Shown here in pieces: positions 25,962-36,000 of a DNA stretch of 64,000 bases (positions within the stretch are counted from its first letter, which is position 1; each line of letters opens with the position of its first letter). The stretch is from Promicromonospora umidemergens (lineage in GTDB: Bacteria; Actinomycetota; Actinomycetes; Actinomycetales; Cellulomonadaceae). The position numbers were made by a program, and so were the translations under genes. The DNA lies in contig NZ_JAMTCT010000003.1 of assembly GCF_024171995.1 (NCBI RefSeq), forward strand, positions 1-64,000, in the 5' to 3' direction. A model generated the notes under the pieces. The model was not told the origin of the DNA and searched no databases. It worked only from the letters and a program-made list of their open reading frames with translations.

Positions 25962-26378
25962 GTGGAGCGACCTGAGCTTGGCTACCTGCTGACCCGGCTG
26001 CTGCGGACGGCGATGGCTCGGGAGGAACCGATCCTGGCGAACGCCGGACTACGGATGTGGGACTACGCGGTCCTCAGCGCCCTCACGGAGAACGCCGCAC
26101 CGACCCAGGCCCAGCTGGCGGCCGCCACCGGGCGCGACAAGACACGGCTGATCGGCAACCTCGACCAGCTGGAGCGGCTCGGGCTCGTCACGCGTGAACC
26201 GGATCCCGCGGACCGCCGTAACCGCGTCGTCTCCCTCACTGCCGAGGGACGGCGGATCCTCGAACGGTGCCGGGCCGACATCCGCGAGATGGAGGACGAC
26301 CTGCTGCGTGATGTCCCGCCGGGCGACCGGGAGGCCTTCGAACGGGTGCTCACCAGGCTGGTCGATCCGCTGGACTGA
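25962..26378 (+). CDS. MarR family transcriptional regulator
   Basis: A 138-residue winged-helix regulator: LLRTAMAREEPILANAGLRMWDYAVLSAL, then the HTH TQAQLAAATGRDKTRLIGNLDQLERLGLV, the wing TREPDPADRRNRVVSLTAEGRRIL, and a C-terminal dimerisation helix. The DPADRRNR wing motif is typical of MarR. Start is GTG 25962 after an AGGATCG stretch. It is divergent from the TIGR03086 gene by about 50 bp, so repression of that gene and itself is likely. It is convergent with kdpE. Confidence 0.88.
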   Translation: MERPELGYLLTRLLRTAMAREEPILANAGLRMWDYAVLSALTENAAPTQAQLAAATGRDKTRLIGNLDQLERLGLVTREPDPADRRNRVVSLTAEGRRILERCRADIREMEDDLLRDVPPGDREAFERVLTRLVDPLD

Positions 26379-26399
26379 CGCCCTCCACCGGCGCGAGGG

Positions 26400-27122
26400 T
26401 CACGCCTCGAACCGGTAGCCAGCTCCCGGGTGGGTGAGGATGTGGCGCGGGTGGGACGGGTCCTGCTCCAGCTTGCGCCGCAGCTGCGCCGTGTAGACGC
26501 GCAGGTAGTTGGTCTCCGTGGAGTACGCGGGGCCCCAGACCTCGTGCAGCAGCAGCTTGCGGTCCACGAGCCGGCCGCGGTTGCGCACGAGCACCTCCAG
26601 CAGCGCCCACTCCGTAGGGCTGAGCCGCACCTCGGCGCCGGCGCGGGACACCTGCCGGCGCGCCAGGTCGATCCGCAGCTCGCCCGCCGTGACCACGGGT
26701 TCCTCCGACCGGGCCGGCTCCGCCCGCCGGACGGCGGCGCGCAGCCGTGCGAGCAGCTCGTTCATCGCGAACGGCTTGGTCACGTAGTCGTCGGCGCCGG
26801 CGTCCAGGGCGTCGACCTTGTCGTCGCCGAGCTGGCGCGCGGACAGCACCACGATCGGCACCCGCGTCCAGCCCCGGATCCCCTCGATGACGTCGAGACC
26901 CGGCATGTCGGGCAGGCCGAGGTCGAGCAGCACCACGTCCGGCCGGGCCGACGCCACGGCATCCAGGGCGGCGGCGCCCGTCGGCGCTGCGGTGACGTCC
27001 CAGCCGTGCGCCCGCAGGTTGATGGCCAGCGCACGGGCCAGCGCGGCGTCGTCGTCCACCACGAGCACCCGGTTGCCCGACGCCGACGCCCGCTCGCCCC
27101 CGCCACCCGGCTCACCGATCAC
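26400..27122 (-). CDS. kdpE: Response regulator KdpE
   Basis: The product is 240 residues. It has a receiver domain with acidic pocket VVDDD, phospho-acceptor Asp67 in VVLLDLGLPDM, and Lys in DDYVTKPF. An OmpR/PhoB winged helix follows (VRLSPTEWALLEVLVRNRGRLVDRKLLL…TNYLRVYTAQLRRKLE). KdpE activates the kdp transport genes when phosphorylated by KdpD in potassium limitation or osmotic stress. GTG 27122 overlaps the kdpD stop by 4 bp (GTGA). It is the last gene of the kdp operon and is convergent with marR. Confidence 0.95.
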   Translation of the reverse strand: MIGEPGGGGERASASGNRVLVVDDDAALARALAINLRAHGWDVTAAPTGAAALDAVASARPDVVLLDLGLPDMPGLDVIEGIRGWTRVPIVVLSARQLGDDKVDALDAGADDYVTKPFAMNELLARLRAAVRRAEPARSEEPVVTAGELRIDLARRQVSRAGAEVRLSPTEWALLEVLVRNRGRLVDRKLLLHEVWGPAYSTETNYLRVYTAQLRRKLEQDPSHPRHILTHPGAGYRFEA

Positions 27123-29644
27123 AGGGCCATCCCATCACGCTCGGCGTCCCGGGCGCGTGGCACCGTGAGCACCATCGTCAGGCCGCCGCCCGGAGTGTCC
27201 TCCGCGGCGATCCACGCGCCGACGGCGGCCGCGAGCCCCGACGCGACGGCCAGGCCGAGGCCCAGGCCGCCCGTGCTCGTGTCGTCGAGGCGCTGGAACG
27301 GCTCGAACATGGTGGCCTTGCGGTCGTCGGGAACGCCAGGTCCGGTGTCCGCCACGCGCAGCTCGACGGTCTCACGCGTCGCGGAGGCCGTGACCAGGAC
27401 CTTCGCCCCGGCCGGGGAGTGCCGCACCGCGTTGGAGACGACGTTCGCCACCACCCGCTCGAACAGGCCCGGGTCCGTGTGCACCAGCGGGAGGTCCTCG
27501 GGCACGTCGAGCGCCAGCACGGACAGCCACGGCTCGACGGCGATCGGCACCACCTCCTCCAGCGACGCGGCGCGCAGGGCCGGACGGACGGCCCCGGTCT
27601 GCAGGCGCGACAGGTCGAGGAGGTTGCCGATGAGCCGCTCGAGGCGGTGGGTCGACTCCGCGATCGTCGCCGTCAGGGTGTCGCGGTCCTCCCGGTCGAG
27701 CTCGACGTCGGGCGAGGCGAGCCCGTCAACGGCCGTGCGGATCACGGCGAGCGGGGTGCGCAGGTCGTGGGAGACCGCTGCGAGCAGCGCCGTGCGCGTG
27801 CGCTCGGTCTGCTCCAGCACCTCCGCCTGCGCCGCCTGCTCGCGCAGCCGCCGGTGCTCCAGGACGATCCCCGCCTGCGCCCCGAACGCCTCGACCACCT
27901 GCCGGTCCGTCGCCGGAAGCACCCGCCCGGCCAGGAGCAGCCGGTGCCGGTCGTCGATCGCCACCTCGGTCACGGGCCCGTCCGGGACCGGCTCGGCGCC
28001 CCGCGACTCGTGCGCCACGGCCACCCACGGCGCACGGTCGTCGGCACGCTCCTCCAGCCGCACGTCGGACATCCCGAAGGTCTGCGCCAGCCGCTGCACG
28101 ATCGCCTGGGCCGTGTCCTGCCCGGACAGCACCGAGCGCGACAGGGCGGCCAGCGTGGACGCCTCGGCACGGGCCCGGTAGGCCTGGGTGGTGCGCCGCG
28201 CCGCGAGGTCGACCACCGACGCGGCAGCGACCGCCACCACCACGAACACGGCGAGCGCGAACACGTTCTCCGCCTCCGCGATCGTCCATCGGGTCACCGG
28301 GGGCGTGAAGAACCAGTTGAGGCACAGGTTCGACACGATGGCGGCCACGATGGCCGGCCAGAGGCCCCCGATCAGGGCGACCCCGACCACGCCGGCCAGG
28401 AGCAGCATGGCGTCGGTCGCGAGGGCCACGTCGTCCCGGCCGATCAGCAGGAGGATGGCGGTCAGGGCCGTCGGCATCGCGAGCGCCGACCCCCAGCCCG
28501 CGGCCCTGCGCCCCGGTGACAGCGACGAGTACCGGGACCCCACGCTCACCCCCACGCGGGCCCGCTCGTGCGTCACGAGGTGCACGTCGATGGCGCCGGA
28601 CAGGCGCGCGATCTCCGCTCCGGAGGAACCGAGCAGCGCCTGCCGCCACACGCTGTGCCGAGACACGCCCACCACGATCATCGTCGCGTTGACCCCGCGC
28701 GCGAAGTCCACGACCGCTGACGGCACGTCCTCCCCGACGACCGTGTGGAACGAGCCGCCGAGCGACTCCACCAGGGCCCGGTGCGCGCTGATGGTGGCCG
28801 ACGGCGTCGACGGCAGCCCGTCCGTCGGCAGCACGTGCACGGCCAGCAGCTCGGTGCCTGCCGCGCGCTGCGCGATGCGCGCGCCCCGGCGCAGCAGCGT
28901 CTCCGTCTCCGGGCCGCCGGTGACGGCGACGACGATGCGCTCGCGGGCGGGCCACGTGCCGTCGATCGCGTGGTCGGCGCGGTACCTGGTCAGGGCGTCG
29001 TCGACGCGGTCGGCGAGCCAGAGCAGCGCGAGCTCGCGCAGCGCCGTCAGGTTGCCGACGCGGAAGAACGACGACATGGACGCGTCGATCTGCTCGGCCC
29101 GGTACACGTTGCCGTGGGCGAGCCGGCGCCGGAGCTGCTGGGGCGAGAGGTCGACGAGCTGGATCTGGTCGGCGTCGCGCACCACCTGGTCGGGCACCGT
29201 CTCCCGCTGCCGGACGCCGGTGATCGCCTCGACGTCGTCGGTCAGGGACGCGAGGTGCTGCACGTTGACCGTGGTGACCACGTCGATGCCCGCGTCGAGC
29301 AGCTCGTGCACGTCCTGCCACCGCTTGGCGTGCTGGGACCCGGGGGCGTTGGTGTGCGCGAGCTCGTCCACGAGCGCGACCTTGGGCGCCCGTTCCAGCA
29401 CTGCCGCGACGTCGAGCTCCGTGAGCGTGGTCCCGCGGTGCTCGACGAGCCGCCGCGGGACCAGCTCCAGGTCCCTGATCCGGTCGACGGTCGCGGCCCG
29501 GCCGTGGGTCTCCACGAGGCCGATCACGACGTCGGTGCCGCGTGCGCGGCGACGGCACGCCTCGTCGAGCATGGCGTAGGTCTTGCCCACGCCAGGGGCC
29601 GCCCCGAGGTAGACGGTGAGGCGGCCCCGGCGTCCGGTGGTCAT
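27119..29644 (-). CDS. kdpD: Sensor histidine kinase KdpD
   Basis: The product is 841 residues and has all KdpD parts in order. The N-terminal KdpD domain has Walker [10 protein letters not shown] (residues 14-22). A Usp-like domain follows (about 230-370: [12 protein letters not shown]). Then come four transmembrane helices (about 395-490), a GAF region, and the kinase core with the phospho-His box [18 protein letters not shown] box [11 protein letters not shown] and G boxes DTGPGVP and GGLGLGLA. It senses K+ and ionic strength and phosphorylates KdpE. It overlaps kdpC by 4 bp at its start and kdpE by 4 bp at its end. Confidence 0.95.
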   Translation of the reverse strand: MTTGRRGRLTVYLGAAPGVGKTYAMLDEACRRRARGTDVVIGLVETHGRAATVDRIRDLELVPRRLVEHRGTTLTELDVAAVLERAPKVALVDELAHTNAPGSQHAKRWQDVHELLDAGIDVVTTVNVQHLASLTDDVEAITGVRQRETVPDQVVRDADQIQLVDLSPQQLRRRLAHGNVYRAEQIDASMSSFFRVGNLTALRELALLWLADRVDDALTRYRADHAIDGTWPARERIVVAVTGGPETETLLRRGARIAQRAAGTELLAVHVLPTDGLPSTPSATISAHRALVESLGGSFHTVVGEDVPSAVVDFARGVNATMIVVGVSRHSVWRQALLGSSGAEIARLSGAIDVHLVTHERARVGVSVGSRYSSLSPGRRAAGWGSALAMPTALTAILLLIGRDDVALATDAMLLLAGVVGVALIGGLWPAIVAAIVSNLCLNWFFTPPVTRWTIAEAENVFALAVFVVVAVAAASVVDLAARRTTQAYRARAEASTLAALSRSVLSGQDTAQAIVQRLAQTFGMSDVRLEERADDRAPWVAVAHESRGAEPVPDGPVTEVAIDDRHRLLLAGRVLPATDRQVVEAFGAQAGIVLEHRRLREQAAQAEVLEQTERTRTALLAAVSHDLRTPLAVIRTAVDGLASPDVELDREDRDTLTATIAESTHRLERLIGNLLDLSRLQTGAVRPALRAASLEEVVPIAVEPWLSVLALDVPEDLPLVHTDPGLFERVVANVVSNAVRHSPAGAKVLVTASATRETVELRVADTGPGVPDDRKATMFEPFQRLDDTSTGGLGLGLAVASGLAAAVGAWIAAEDTPGGGLTMVLTVPRARDAERDGMAL

Positions 29645-30270
29645 GGCCTTAAGTGTGCGACATCGAGTGCGAGGTTGAGCTCCAGGACGTTCACCCGCGG
29701 CTCGCCGAGCACGCCCAGGTCACGCCCGGCGGTGTGCTGCGCCACCAGGTCGGCCACGTCGGCGTCGGGCAGGCCCCGGGCGGCAGCGACCCGCGCGACC
29801 TGGATCGCCGCGTACCCAGGGCTGACGTGCGGGTCGAGGCCCGAGGCCGACGCCGTGACGGCGTCGGCGGGGACGTCGGCCGGGTCCACGCCCTCCAGGT
29901 CGGCGACCGCCGCCTTGCGCTCCTCGATGTCGGCGACCAGGTCGGGGTTGAGCGGGCCGAGGTTGGACCCGCCGGACGCGAGGGTGTCGTACTCGCCGGC
30001 CGACGGCCGGGGGTGGAAGTACTGCTCGCCCGCGAAGCCCTGGGCGAGCAGCGCGGAGCCGGCCGCGTCGTCGCGCGAGGTGGTGCGGACGCCGTCGGAC
30101 GTCACGAGCGAGCCGTCGGCCTGCCAGCCGAAGGCCACCTGCCCGACGGCGGTCATCGCGAGCGGGTAGGCCAGCCCGGTCAGCAGGGTGAAGGCGAGCA
30201 GCATGCGCAGCCCGGCCAGCGAGTGGCGGGTCAGCGTGGCGAGGTCGCTCGCCGCTGTGGTCGTTGCCAT
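29641..30270 (-). CDS. kdpC: Potassium-transporting ATPase subunit KdpC
   Basis: The 209-residue product has one N-terminal transmembrane helix ([21 protein letters not shown]) and the conserved periplasmic-side KdpC domain: [24 protein letters not shown], then [27 protein letters not shown] and the ending [16 protein letters not shown]. KdpC stabilises the KdpFABC complex and influences ATP binding. AAAGGAAC precedes ATG 30270. It sits 38 bp after kdpB, the only sizeable gap between Kdp subunit genes, and overlaps kdpD by 4 bp. Confidence 0.95.
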   Translation of the reverse strand: MATTTAASDLATLTRHSLAGLRMLLAFTLLTGLAYPLAMTAVGQVAFGWQADGSLVTSDGVRTTSRDDAAGSALLAQGFAGEQYFHPRPSAGEYDTLASGGSNLGPLNPDLVADIEERKAAVADLEGVDPADVPADAVTASASGLDPHVSPGYAAIQVARVAAARGLPDADVADLVAQHTAGRDLGVLGEPRVNVLELNLALDVAHLRP

Positions 30271-30308
30271 GTCAGTTCCTTTGTGTGTTCCGGGGCCGCA
30301 GGGCCGGG

Positions 30309-32471
30309 CTACAGGCCCGGGAGCAGCGAGACGACGAGGTCGATGAGCTTGATGCCCACGAACGGGGCGACGAGGCCGCCGAGGCCGTAGATCAGCAGGT
30401 TGCGCCGCAGCAGGGCCGACGCCGACGCCGGCCGGTACCGCACACCGCGCAGCGACAGCGGGATCAGCACGAGGATGATCAGCGCGTTGAAGATGACGGC
30501 CGACAGGATCGCCGAGCCGGGGCTCGACAGCCGCATGATGTTCAGCACCTCGAGCTGCGGGAACACCGTAAGGAACATGGCGGGCAGGATCGCGAAGTAC
30601 TTCGCGACGTCGTTCGCCACGGAGAACGTCGTCAGGGCGCCGCGCGTGATGAGCAGCTGCTTGCCGATCTCCACGATCTCGATGAGCTTGGTGGGGTCGG
30701 AGTCGAGGTCCACCATGTTGCCCGCCTCCTTGGCGGCGGACGTGCCGGTGTTCATCGCGACGCCGACGTCGGACTGCGCGAGCGCAGGGGCGTCGTTCGT
30801 GCCGTCCCCGGCCATGGCGACCAGCTTGCCGCCCTCCTGCTCGCGCCGGATCAGGTCGAGCTTGTCCTCGGGCGTGGCCTCGGCCAGGACGTCGTCCACC
30901 CCGGCCTCCGCGGCGATGGCCCGCGCGGTCACGGCGTTGTCGCCGGTGACCATGACGGACCGGATGCCCATGGCGCGCAGCTGGTCGAACCGCTCGCGCA
31001 TCCCCTCCTTGACGACGTCCTTGAGCCGGACGACGCCGAGCACGCGCGCCGGCGCCTCGCCGGCCTGCTCGGCGACGACGAGGGGCGTGCCGCCCGTCCG
31101 GGACACGGCGTCGACGTGGGCCGCCAGCTCCTCGGCCTCCGCGGGGGTGGGCCGAGCGCCGGTGCTGTGCACCCAGAGCTGCACGGCGCTGCCTGCCCCC
31201 TTCCGGATGCGGACGGCACCCGGCAGGTCGACGCCCGACATCCGGGTCTGGGCCGTGAACGGCACCAGCTCGGCGTCCGGCGGCAGGTCGTGCCCCGTCC
31301 CGCCCGCACCCGTCGTCGAGTACAGGGAGTCGACCAGGTCGACGATGCTGCGACCCTCCGGCGTCTCGTCCGCCAGCGAGGCCAGCCGTGCCGCCTCGGC
31401 CAGCTCGCGGGACGTCACCCCGCCCACCGGCAGCACCTCCGTGGCGCGCCGGTTGCCGTACGTGATGGTGCCGGTCTTGTCGAGCAGCAGCACGTCGACG
31501 TCGCCGGCCGCCTCGACCGCCCGGCCCGACATCGCCAGCACGTTGCGCTGCACCAGCCGGTCCATACCCGCGATGCCGATCGCGCTGAGCAGCGCGCCGA
31601 TCGTCGTCGGGATCAGGCAGACCAGCAGCGCCACCAGCACCAGCAGCGACTGCCGCGAGCCCGAGTACACCGCGAACGGCTGCAGCGTCGCGACCGCAAG
31701 GAGGAACACGATGGTGAGCGACGTGAGCAGGATGTTCAGCGCCACCTCGTTCGGCGTCTTCTGCCGCTCGCTGCCCTCCACCAGCGCGATCATCCGGTCC
31801 ACGAACGTCGAGCCCGCCGGCGCCGTGATGCGCACGACGATCTGGTCGGACAGCACGACGGTGCCGCCCGTGACCGCCGACCGGTCGCCGCCGGACTCCC
31901 TGATGACGGGGGCCGACTCGCCGGTCACCGCCGACTCGTCCACCGACGCGACGCCCTCGACGACGTCGCCGTCGCCCGGCAGGGTCTCCCCCGCAGCGAC
32001 CACCACGACGTCGCCCACCTGGAGCGTCGAGGACGGCACCTCGACCGTCGGCAGCAGGTCCAGGCGCGAGCCCGAGACCAGCGTGTCCTGGGGCGCGGCG
32101 ACCTTGCGCGCCGTCGTCTGCCGCTGGGTGGCCCGCAGGGTGGAGGCCTGCGCCTTGCCGCGCGACTCCGCCACCGACTCCGCGAGCGTCGCGAAGAACA
32201 CCGTCGCCCACAGCCACACGGCGATCCACCCGGCGAACACGCCAGGCTCGACGACCGCGAGGACCGTCGTGACGAACGCGCCCACCTCGACCACGAACAT
32301 CACCGGCGACGTGTACAGCACGCGCGGGTCGAGCTTCCGCAGCGCACCAGGGAGCGCCGCACGCAGCTGCGCCCAGGTCAGGGCACGCGGGACCGAACGC
32401 TTCGAGCGGTGCCGGGTCTCGGCGGGCACTTCAGCGGGAGCCTCAGGAACGCTCCGGGTGTCGATGGTCAT
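30309..32471 (-). CDS. kdpB: Potassium-transporting P-type ATPase subunit KdpB
   Basis: The 720-residue catalytic subunit of KdpFABC hydrolyses ATP to drive high-affinity K+ uptake. P-type ATPase motifs are intact: TGES (residues 183-186), the phosphorylated Asp331 in [13 protein letters not shown], the hinge [14 protein letters not shown] and VAMNTGT. Transmembrane helices flank the actuator and P domains. ATG 32471 overlaps the kdpA stop by 4 bp (ATGA). The frame stays open to 33293 on the same strand, but that extension is out of frame with kdpA and not real. Confidence 0.96.
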   Translation of the reverse strand: MTIDTRSVPEAPAEVPAETRHRSKRSVPRALTWAQLRAALPGALRKLDPRVLYTSPVMFVVEVGAFVTTVLAVVEPGVFAGWIAVWLWATVFFATLAESVAESRGKAQASTLRATQRQTTARKVAAPQDTLVSGSRLDLLPTVEVPSSTLQVGDVVVVAAGETLPGDGDVVEGVASVDESAVTGESAPVIRESGGDRSAVTGGTVVLSDQIVVRITAPAGSTFVDRMIALVEGSERQKTPNEVALNILLTSLTIVFLLAVATLQPFAVYSGSRQSLLVLVALLVCLIPTTIGALLSAIGIAGMDRLVQRNVLAMSGRAVEAAGDVDVLLLDKTGTITYGNRRATEVLPVGGVTSRELAEAARLASLADETPEGRSIVDLVDSLYSTTGAGGTGHDLPPDAELVPFTAQTRMSGVDLPGAVRIRKGAGSAVQLWVHSTGARPTPAEAEELAAHVDAVSRTGGTPLVVAEQAGEAPARVLGVVRLKDVVKEGMRERFDQLRAMGIRSVMVTGDNAVTARAIAAEAGVDDVLAEATPEDKLDLIRREQEGGKLVAMAGDGTNDAPALAQSDVGVAMNTGTSAAKEAGNMVDLDSDPTKLIEIVEIGKQLLITRGALTTFSVANDVAKYFAILPAMFLTVFPQLEVLNIMRLSSPGSAILSAVIFNALIILVLIPLSLRGVRYRPASASALLRRNLLIYGLGGLVAPFVGIKLIDLVVSLLPGL

Positions 32472-34141
32472 GACAGGGACTCCACAACGGGACCGAGGGA
32501 CAGGACAGGAATGAAGGTGAGCCCCACGACGACTAGCGCCACCGCGGCCAGCAGGCCCGCGAACAGCGGACGGTGCGTCGGCAGCGTGCCCGACGTCGCC
32601 GGGACCGCCGTCTGGCTCGCGAGCCGGCCGGCCAGGGCCAGCACCAGGGCTATCGGGACGAAGCGCCCGGCCAGCATCGCCAGACCCTGCGCCACCTCGT
32701 AGAACGGGGTGCCCGTGGCCAGGCCCGCGAACGCCGACCCGTTGTTGTTCGCCGCAGACGCGAACGCGTACAGCACCTCGGACAGGCCGTGGGGACCGGT
32801 CTCCTGGATCCCCGCCAGCCCCGGCTCGACGACGACCGCCACCGCCGTACCGACCAGCACCAGCGCGGGCACCGTCAGCACGTACAGCGCGACGATCGTC
32901 ATCTCCCGACGGCCGATCTTCTTGCCCAGGTACTCCGGGGTACGGCCCACCATCAGGCCCGCGACGAACACCGCGACCACCGCCAGCAGGAGCATCCCGT
33001 ACAGACCCGCGCCCACCCCGCCCGGCGCCACCTCGCCCAGCAGCATGTTGAACAGCAGCATGCCGCCGCCCGGCGCCGTGAACGAGTCGTGCATCGAGTT
33101 CACCGACCCCGTCGACGTCGCCGTCGTCGACACCGCGAACAGGGCGCTCGCGGCGAGCCCGAACCGGGACTCCTTGCCCTCCATGGCGGCACCTGCCGCC
33201 TGGGGCGCTGCGCCGGGGCCCGCGAGCTCGGCCCAGGTGGTCAGCGCCAGCGACGCCGCCCAGAGGCCGCCCATGACGCCGAGGATCGCCCAACCTTGGC
33301 GGCGGTCACCGACCATGATGCCGAACGCCCGCGGCAGGGTGAACGGGATGACGAGCAGCAGGAAGATCTCGACGAGGTTCGTGAACGGCGTCGGGTTCTC
33401 GAAGGGGTGCGCCGAGTTCGCGTTGAAGAACCCGCCGCCGTTGGTGCCGAGGTTCTTGATGGCCTCCTGGGAGGCGACCGGGCCGCCCAGCACGTGCTGG
33501 GTGGCGCCCTCCACCGTGCGGATCGCCGTGTGCGGGTCAAGGTTCTGGATGACGCCGCCCGCCATCAGGACGATCGCGGCGACGACGGAGAGCGGCAGGA
33601 GGACGCGGACCACGCCGCGGGTCAGGTCGGACCAGAAGTTGCCGACGCGGGCGTCGGTACCCGAGCGGGCGAAGCCACGCACCAGCGCGATGGCGACGGC
33701 CATGCCGACGGCCGCCGAGACGAAGTTCTGCACCGTGAGACCGGTCATCTGCAGGAGGTGTCCCGCTGCGGCCTCTCCCGAGTACCACTGCCAGTTCGTG
33801 TTCGTGGTGAAGCTGACGGCGGTGTTCCAGGCGCCGCCCGGGTCGAGCCCGGTGAAGCCGAGGTCCCACGGCAGGTAGGCCTGGAGCCGCCCCAGCCCGT
33901 AGAGGAAGAGCACGGAGACGAGCGAGAAGCCCAGCAGCGACATCAGGTAGGTGGTCCAGCGCTGCTCGGCGTCCGGGTCCACGCGCACGGCGCGGTACCA
34001 GAGGCGCTCGGCCCGCAGGTGGTTCGGGCTGCTGTAGGTGCGCGCCAGGTACGCGCCCAGCGGCACGTGCACGGCGGCGAGCGCGGCGACCAGCACAAGG
34101 ATCTGCGCCAGTGCCACGAGCACGGGGGCTGCGGTGCTCAT
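32468..34141 (-). CDS. kdpA: Potassium-transporting ATPase subunit KdpA
   Basis: The 557-residue channel-like subunit has about ten transmembrane helices and four pore/selectivity loops: [41 protein letters not shown] and [13 protein letters not shown]. It forms the K+ entry path of the KdpFABC pump. ATG 34141 gives the family-like start [11 protein letters not shown] 34150 (VIAMSTAAP) would overlap the kdpF stop by 4 bp, as seen at the other junctions, and is an equally good candidate. Confidence 0.95.
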   Translation of the reverse strand: MSTAAPVLVALAQILVLVAALAAVHVPLGAYLARTYSSPNHLRAERLWYRAVRVDPDAEQRWTTYLMSLLGFSLVSVLFLYGLGRLQAYLPWDLGFTGLDPGGAWNTAVSFTTNTNWQWYSGEAAAGHLLQMTGLTVQNFVSAAVGMAVAIALVRGFARSGTDARVGNFWSDLTRGVVRVLLPLSVVAAIVLMAGGVIQNLDPHTAIRTVEGATQHVLGGPVASQEAIKNLGTNGGGFFNANSAHPFENPTPFTNLVEIFLLLVIPFTLPRAFGIMVGDRRQGWAILGVMGGLWAASLALTTWAELAGPGAAPQAAGAAMEGKESRFGLAASALFAVSTTATSTGSVNSMHDSFTAPGGGMLLFNMLLGEVAPGGVGAGLYGMLLLAVVAVFVAGLMVGRTPEYLGKKIGRREMTIVALYVLTVPALVLVGTAVAVVVEPGLAGIQETGPHGLSEVLYAFASAANNNGSAFAGLATGTPFYEVAQGLAMLAGRFVPIALVLALAGRLASQTAVPATSGTLPTHRPLFAGLLAAVALVVVGLTFIPVLSLGPVVESLS

Positions 34142-34146
34142 GGCGA

Positions 34147-34239
34147 TCACCGCGTCCGGTCGGCGCGCAGCAGCGCCACGAAGAGGTACCCGAGGCCGGC
34201 CAGCGTGAGCACCAGGCCCACGACGTCGAACGGGTTCAC
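34147..34239 (-). CDS. kdpF: Potassium-transporting ATPase small subunit KdpF
   Basis: A 30-residue ORF starting at GTG 34239: [20 protein letters not shown], then [10 protein letters not shown]. It is one transmembrane helix with a basic end, the expected KdpF form. KdpF is a lipid-like stabiliser of KdpFABC. GGGGAGG lies at good spacing upstream. It is placed between the 43-residue small ORF, which it overlaps by 4 bp (GTGA), and kdpA. Position and sequence together make the call firm despite the tiny size. Confidence 0.88.
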   Translation of the reverse strand: MNPFDVVGLVLTLAGLGYLFVALLRADRTR

Positions 34240-34367
34240 TTCCGCCTCCCCAGGGGGTCGGCGGACGAGTCGCGCGGGGCGGGCTCGTGCGTGGCGGCGC
34301 GACGCGCCACCAGGGCCACCGCGGTGAAGAACACCACGGTCAGGAGGATGTAGGCCAGATCGGTCAT
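34236..34367 (-). CDS. 43-residue membrane protein at the head of the kdp operon
   Basis: A small ORF from ATG 34367: [20 protein letters not shown], then [18 protein letters not shown] and LGRRK. It is one transmembrane helix followed by a charged cytoplasmic tail. Its TGA overlaps the kdpF GTG by 4 bp, so the two are translationally coupled. Similar tiny proteins precede kdpF in other actinobacterial kdp operons, as far as I recall; their role is not known to me. No strong Shine-Dalgarno site precedes the ATG, so the message may be leaderless. A role in KdpFABC assembly is inference. Confidence 0.7.
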   Translation of the reverse strand: MTDLAYILLTVVFFTAVALVARRAATHEPAPRDSSADPLGRRK

Positions 34368-34376
34368 GCCACTGGT

Positions 34377-35291
34377 CTATGCCCGACGACGCCCGGCGAA
34401 CCCTTCCCTTGACGGAACGTTGACGCCGGGCGCCGGGACCCTGACAGGCCGCTGACGCATGGCGGTTGCTACGGCTCGGGCCACCTCGATCTGCCCCGGC
34501 TGCCGGCCGTCGGACAGCACGGACAGCGCCACGTGGTCGGCGCCCGCGGCCAGGTGCGCCTGCGCCGCGGCGACTATCGCCTCGGCGTCCCCGATGGTTG
34601 CCACGGCGTCCACGAGGTCATCGCTCAGACCGGTGATGTCGTCGTCGCCGAATCCCATCCGGCGCATGTTCGCCGCGTACCCGCCGACGCCGGGGCCCAG
34701 CAGGAAGCTGAGCGGGCCCCGCACGGTCCGCCGGGCACTGTCGACGTCGCTGTCCAGCACCACCAGCTGCTGCACCACGAGCGTCGCGTCCGGACCGAGG
34801 ACCGACCGCGCCCACTCGGTGTAGCCGGGCGTGACCAGCATGGTGATCGCACCCGCCGCGCGCTCCCGGGCGAGCTCCAGCTTGCGGGGGCCGAGCGCCG
34901 CGATCAGCCGGCGTGCGGCGGGGACGGGCGCGGCGGGCGCGGCGTCGAGCTCGTCCAGGAACTGCCGCATCGCGGCGAGCGGCCGCGCCGCCTGCTGCGG
35001 CCCGCCGAAACCCGCGACCAGCCGTTCGGCCTCGCGGTCGGCCAGCAGGTCGAAGAGGCGTACGACGTCCGCGGCACCGTGCACGTCGAGCGACATGATC
35101 CCTGGGGCGACCGTTGCCTTCTGGGTCGCCCGCAGCAGCTCGACCAGCGGCTCGAGCGTCTCGAGCTGTCCACCGGGCACCCACAGCGCGGAGAAGCCGA
35201 GCCGTTCGGCCTCGGCGGCCCGCTCGAGGTGCGCACGGTCGTCCGCCACGTCGAGAACCATCCCCATCGGCCCCAGCTCGAACTCACCCAT
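34377..35291 (-). CDS. LLM-class F420-dependent oxidoreductase (TIGR03620-like)
   Basis: A 304-residue luciferase-like TIM-barrel protein. The N-terminus is ELGPMGMVLDVADDRAHLERAAEAERLGFSALWVPGG. Then come TVAPGIMSLDVHGAADVVRLFDLL and LVAGFGGPQQAARPLAAMRQFLDEL, and the end has ADHVALSVLSDGRQPG. In actinobacteria this TIGR03620-type group uses coenzyme F420; the substrate is unknown. ATG 35291 follows GGGAGC. Its stop (TAG at 34377-34379) lies only 9 bp upstream of the small kdp ORF, so the kdp promoter must be inside this gene or read-through must occur. Confidence 0.85.
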   Translation of the reverse strand: MGEFELGPMGMVLDVADDRAHLERAAEAERLGFSALWVPGGQLETLEPLVELLRATQKATVAPGIMSLDVHGAADVVRLFDLLADREAERLVAGFGGPQQAARPLAAMRQFLDELDAAPAAPVPAARRLIAALGPRKLELARERAAGAITMLVTPGYTEWARSVLGPDATLVVQQLVVLDSDVDSARRTVRGPLSFLLGPGVGGYAANMRRMGFGDDDITGLSDDLVDAVATIGDAEAIVAAAQAHLAAGADHVALSVLSDGRQPGQIEVARAVATAMRQRPVRVPAPGVNVPSREGFAGRRRA

Positions 35292-35419
35292 CAGCAGCTC
35301 CCGTCGCAGATCGCGGACCTGGTCCGCACGTCGTGTCGCGCTGAACGCTAGAACCTCAACCAAACTTGAGGTCAACCTTCCAGGACGGGACGGGGCAGCT
35401 GGCCGGGTCCGGACAGCAG

Positions 35420-35478
35420 ACGACCCCAACACCGTGCACGCCACCTTCGGCGTGTCGCGTGCATGGTGCTGGGGTCGT
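35420..35478. terminator. Long hairpin, family B copy 1
   Basis: The arms 35420-35441 and 35457-35478 (22 bases each, beginning ACGACCCC and ending GGGGTCGT) pair with only two wobble-type mismatches. It lies 29 bp downstream of the zinc-ribbon gene stop and upstream of the LLM gene. The same arm sequence, with changes, forms the hairpin at 51427-51485. No T-run follows. Confidence 0.75.
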
Positions 35479-35507
35479 CCGACCCGACCCGATCCGGCCC
35501 GGATGGC

Positions 35508-35924
35508 TCAGAAGTCGAAGAGGTTCTCCAGGAAGGAGTCCTTGCGCTTCTTCTTGTAGCGCGGGTCGTACTGGCGGTCGCCGTCATAGCGGCGGTCACC
35601 GTCGTACCGGCGGTCCCTGTCGTAGCGGCGGTCGTCGTCACGCCGACGGTCGTCGTACCGCGGGTCGTAGGCCGGCTGCGGCGAGCCGTACGGGCCCGCC
35701 TGCACGGGGTTCGGCACGGGCGGCGCCTGAGGTGCGGGGGTGGCGGGCGCGACGGGCGCGCTCGGCCGGTTCTCGGCGGCGATCTCGTTCTCCACCGAGC
35801 GGTCGATGACCTTGTCGAGCTCACCGCGGTCGAGCCACACGCCACGACACGTGGGGCAGTAGTCGATCTCGATCCCCTTGCGCTCGGACATGACGAGCGT
35901 GGTCTGGTCGATGGGGCACAGCAT
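35508..35924 (-). CDS. zf-TFIIB-type zinc-ribbon protein with RYDGDRR repeats
   Basis: The 138-residue product has an N-terminal zinc ribbon with two Cys pairs: MLCPIDQTTL and DYCPTCRGVWLDRGELDKVI. The middle is Pro/Ala-rich, followed by about eight tandem Arg-Tyr-Asp/Asp-Arg units (RYDGDRRYDGDRQYD), then a basic KKKRKDSFLENLFDF tail that resembles a short docking peptide. The DNA of the repeats is itself a tandem array and may vary in copy number. GGAGACCC precedes the ATG. It is 76 bp downstream of the zinc-ribbon membrane protein and likely in its operon. Confidence 0.85.
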   Translation of the reverse strand: MLCPIDQTTLVMSERKGIEIDYCPTCRGVWLDRGELDKVIDRSVENEIAAENRPSAPVAPATPAPQAPPVPNPVQAGPYGSPQPAYDPRYDDRRRDDDRRYDRDRRYDGDRRYDGDRQYDPRYKKKRKDSFLENLFDF

Positions 35925-36000
35925 CGTAAGGGTCTCCTTGCGGTCGTCGTCTGCAGATCATCAACGGACGGGCCGAGCGTGCGGTTCCGCGACGTCAGGA

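Noticed and set aside
32472-33293. Upstream extension of the kdpB frame
   Set aside because: It lies inside kdpA in another frame, and KdpB homology begins at 32471.
34368-34376. Riboswitch (for example c-di-AMP type) before the kdp operon
   Set aside because: Only 9 bp separate the operon from the upstream stop codon, leaving no room for a leader aptamer.
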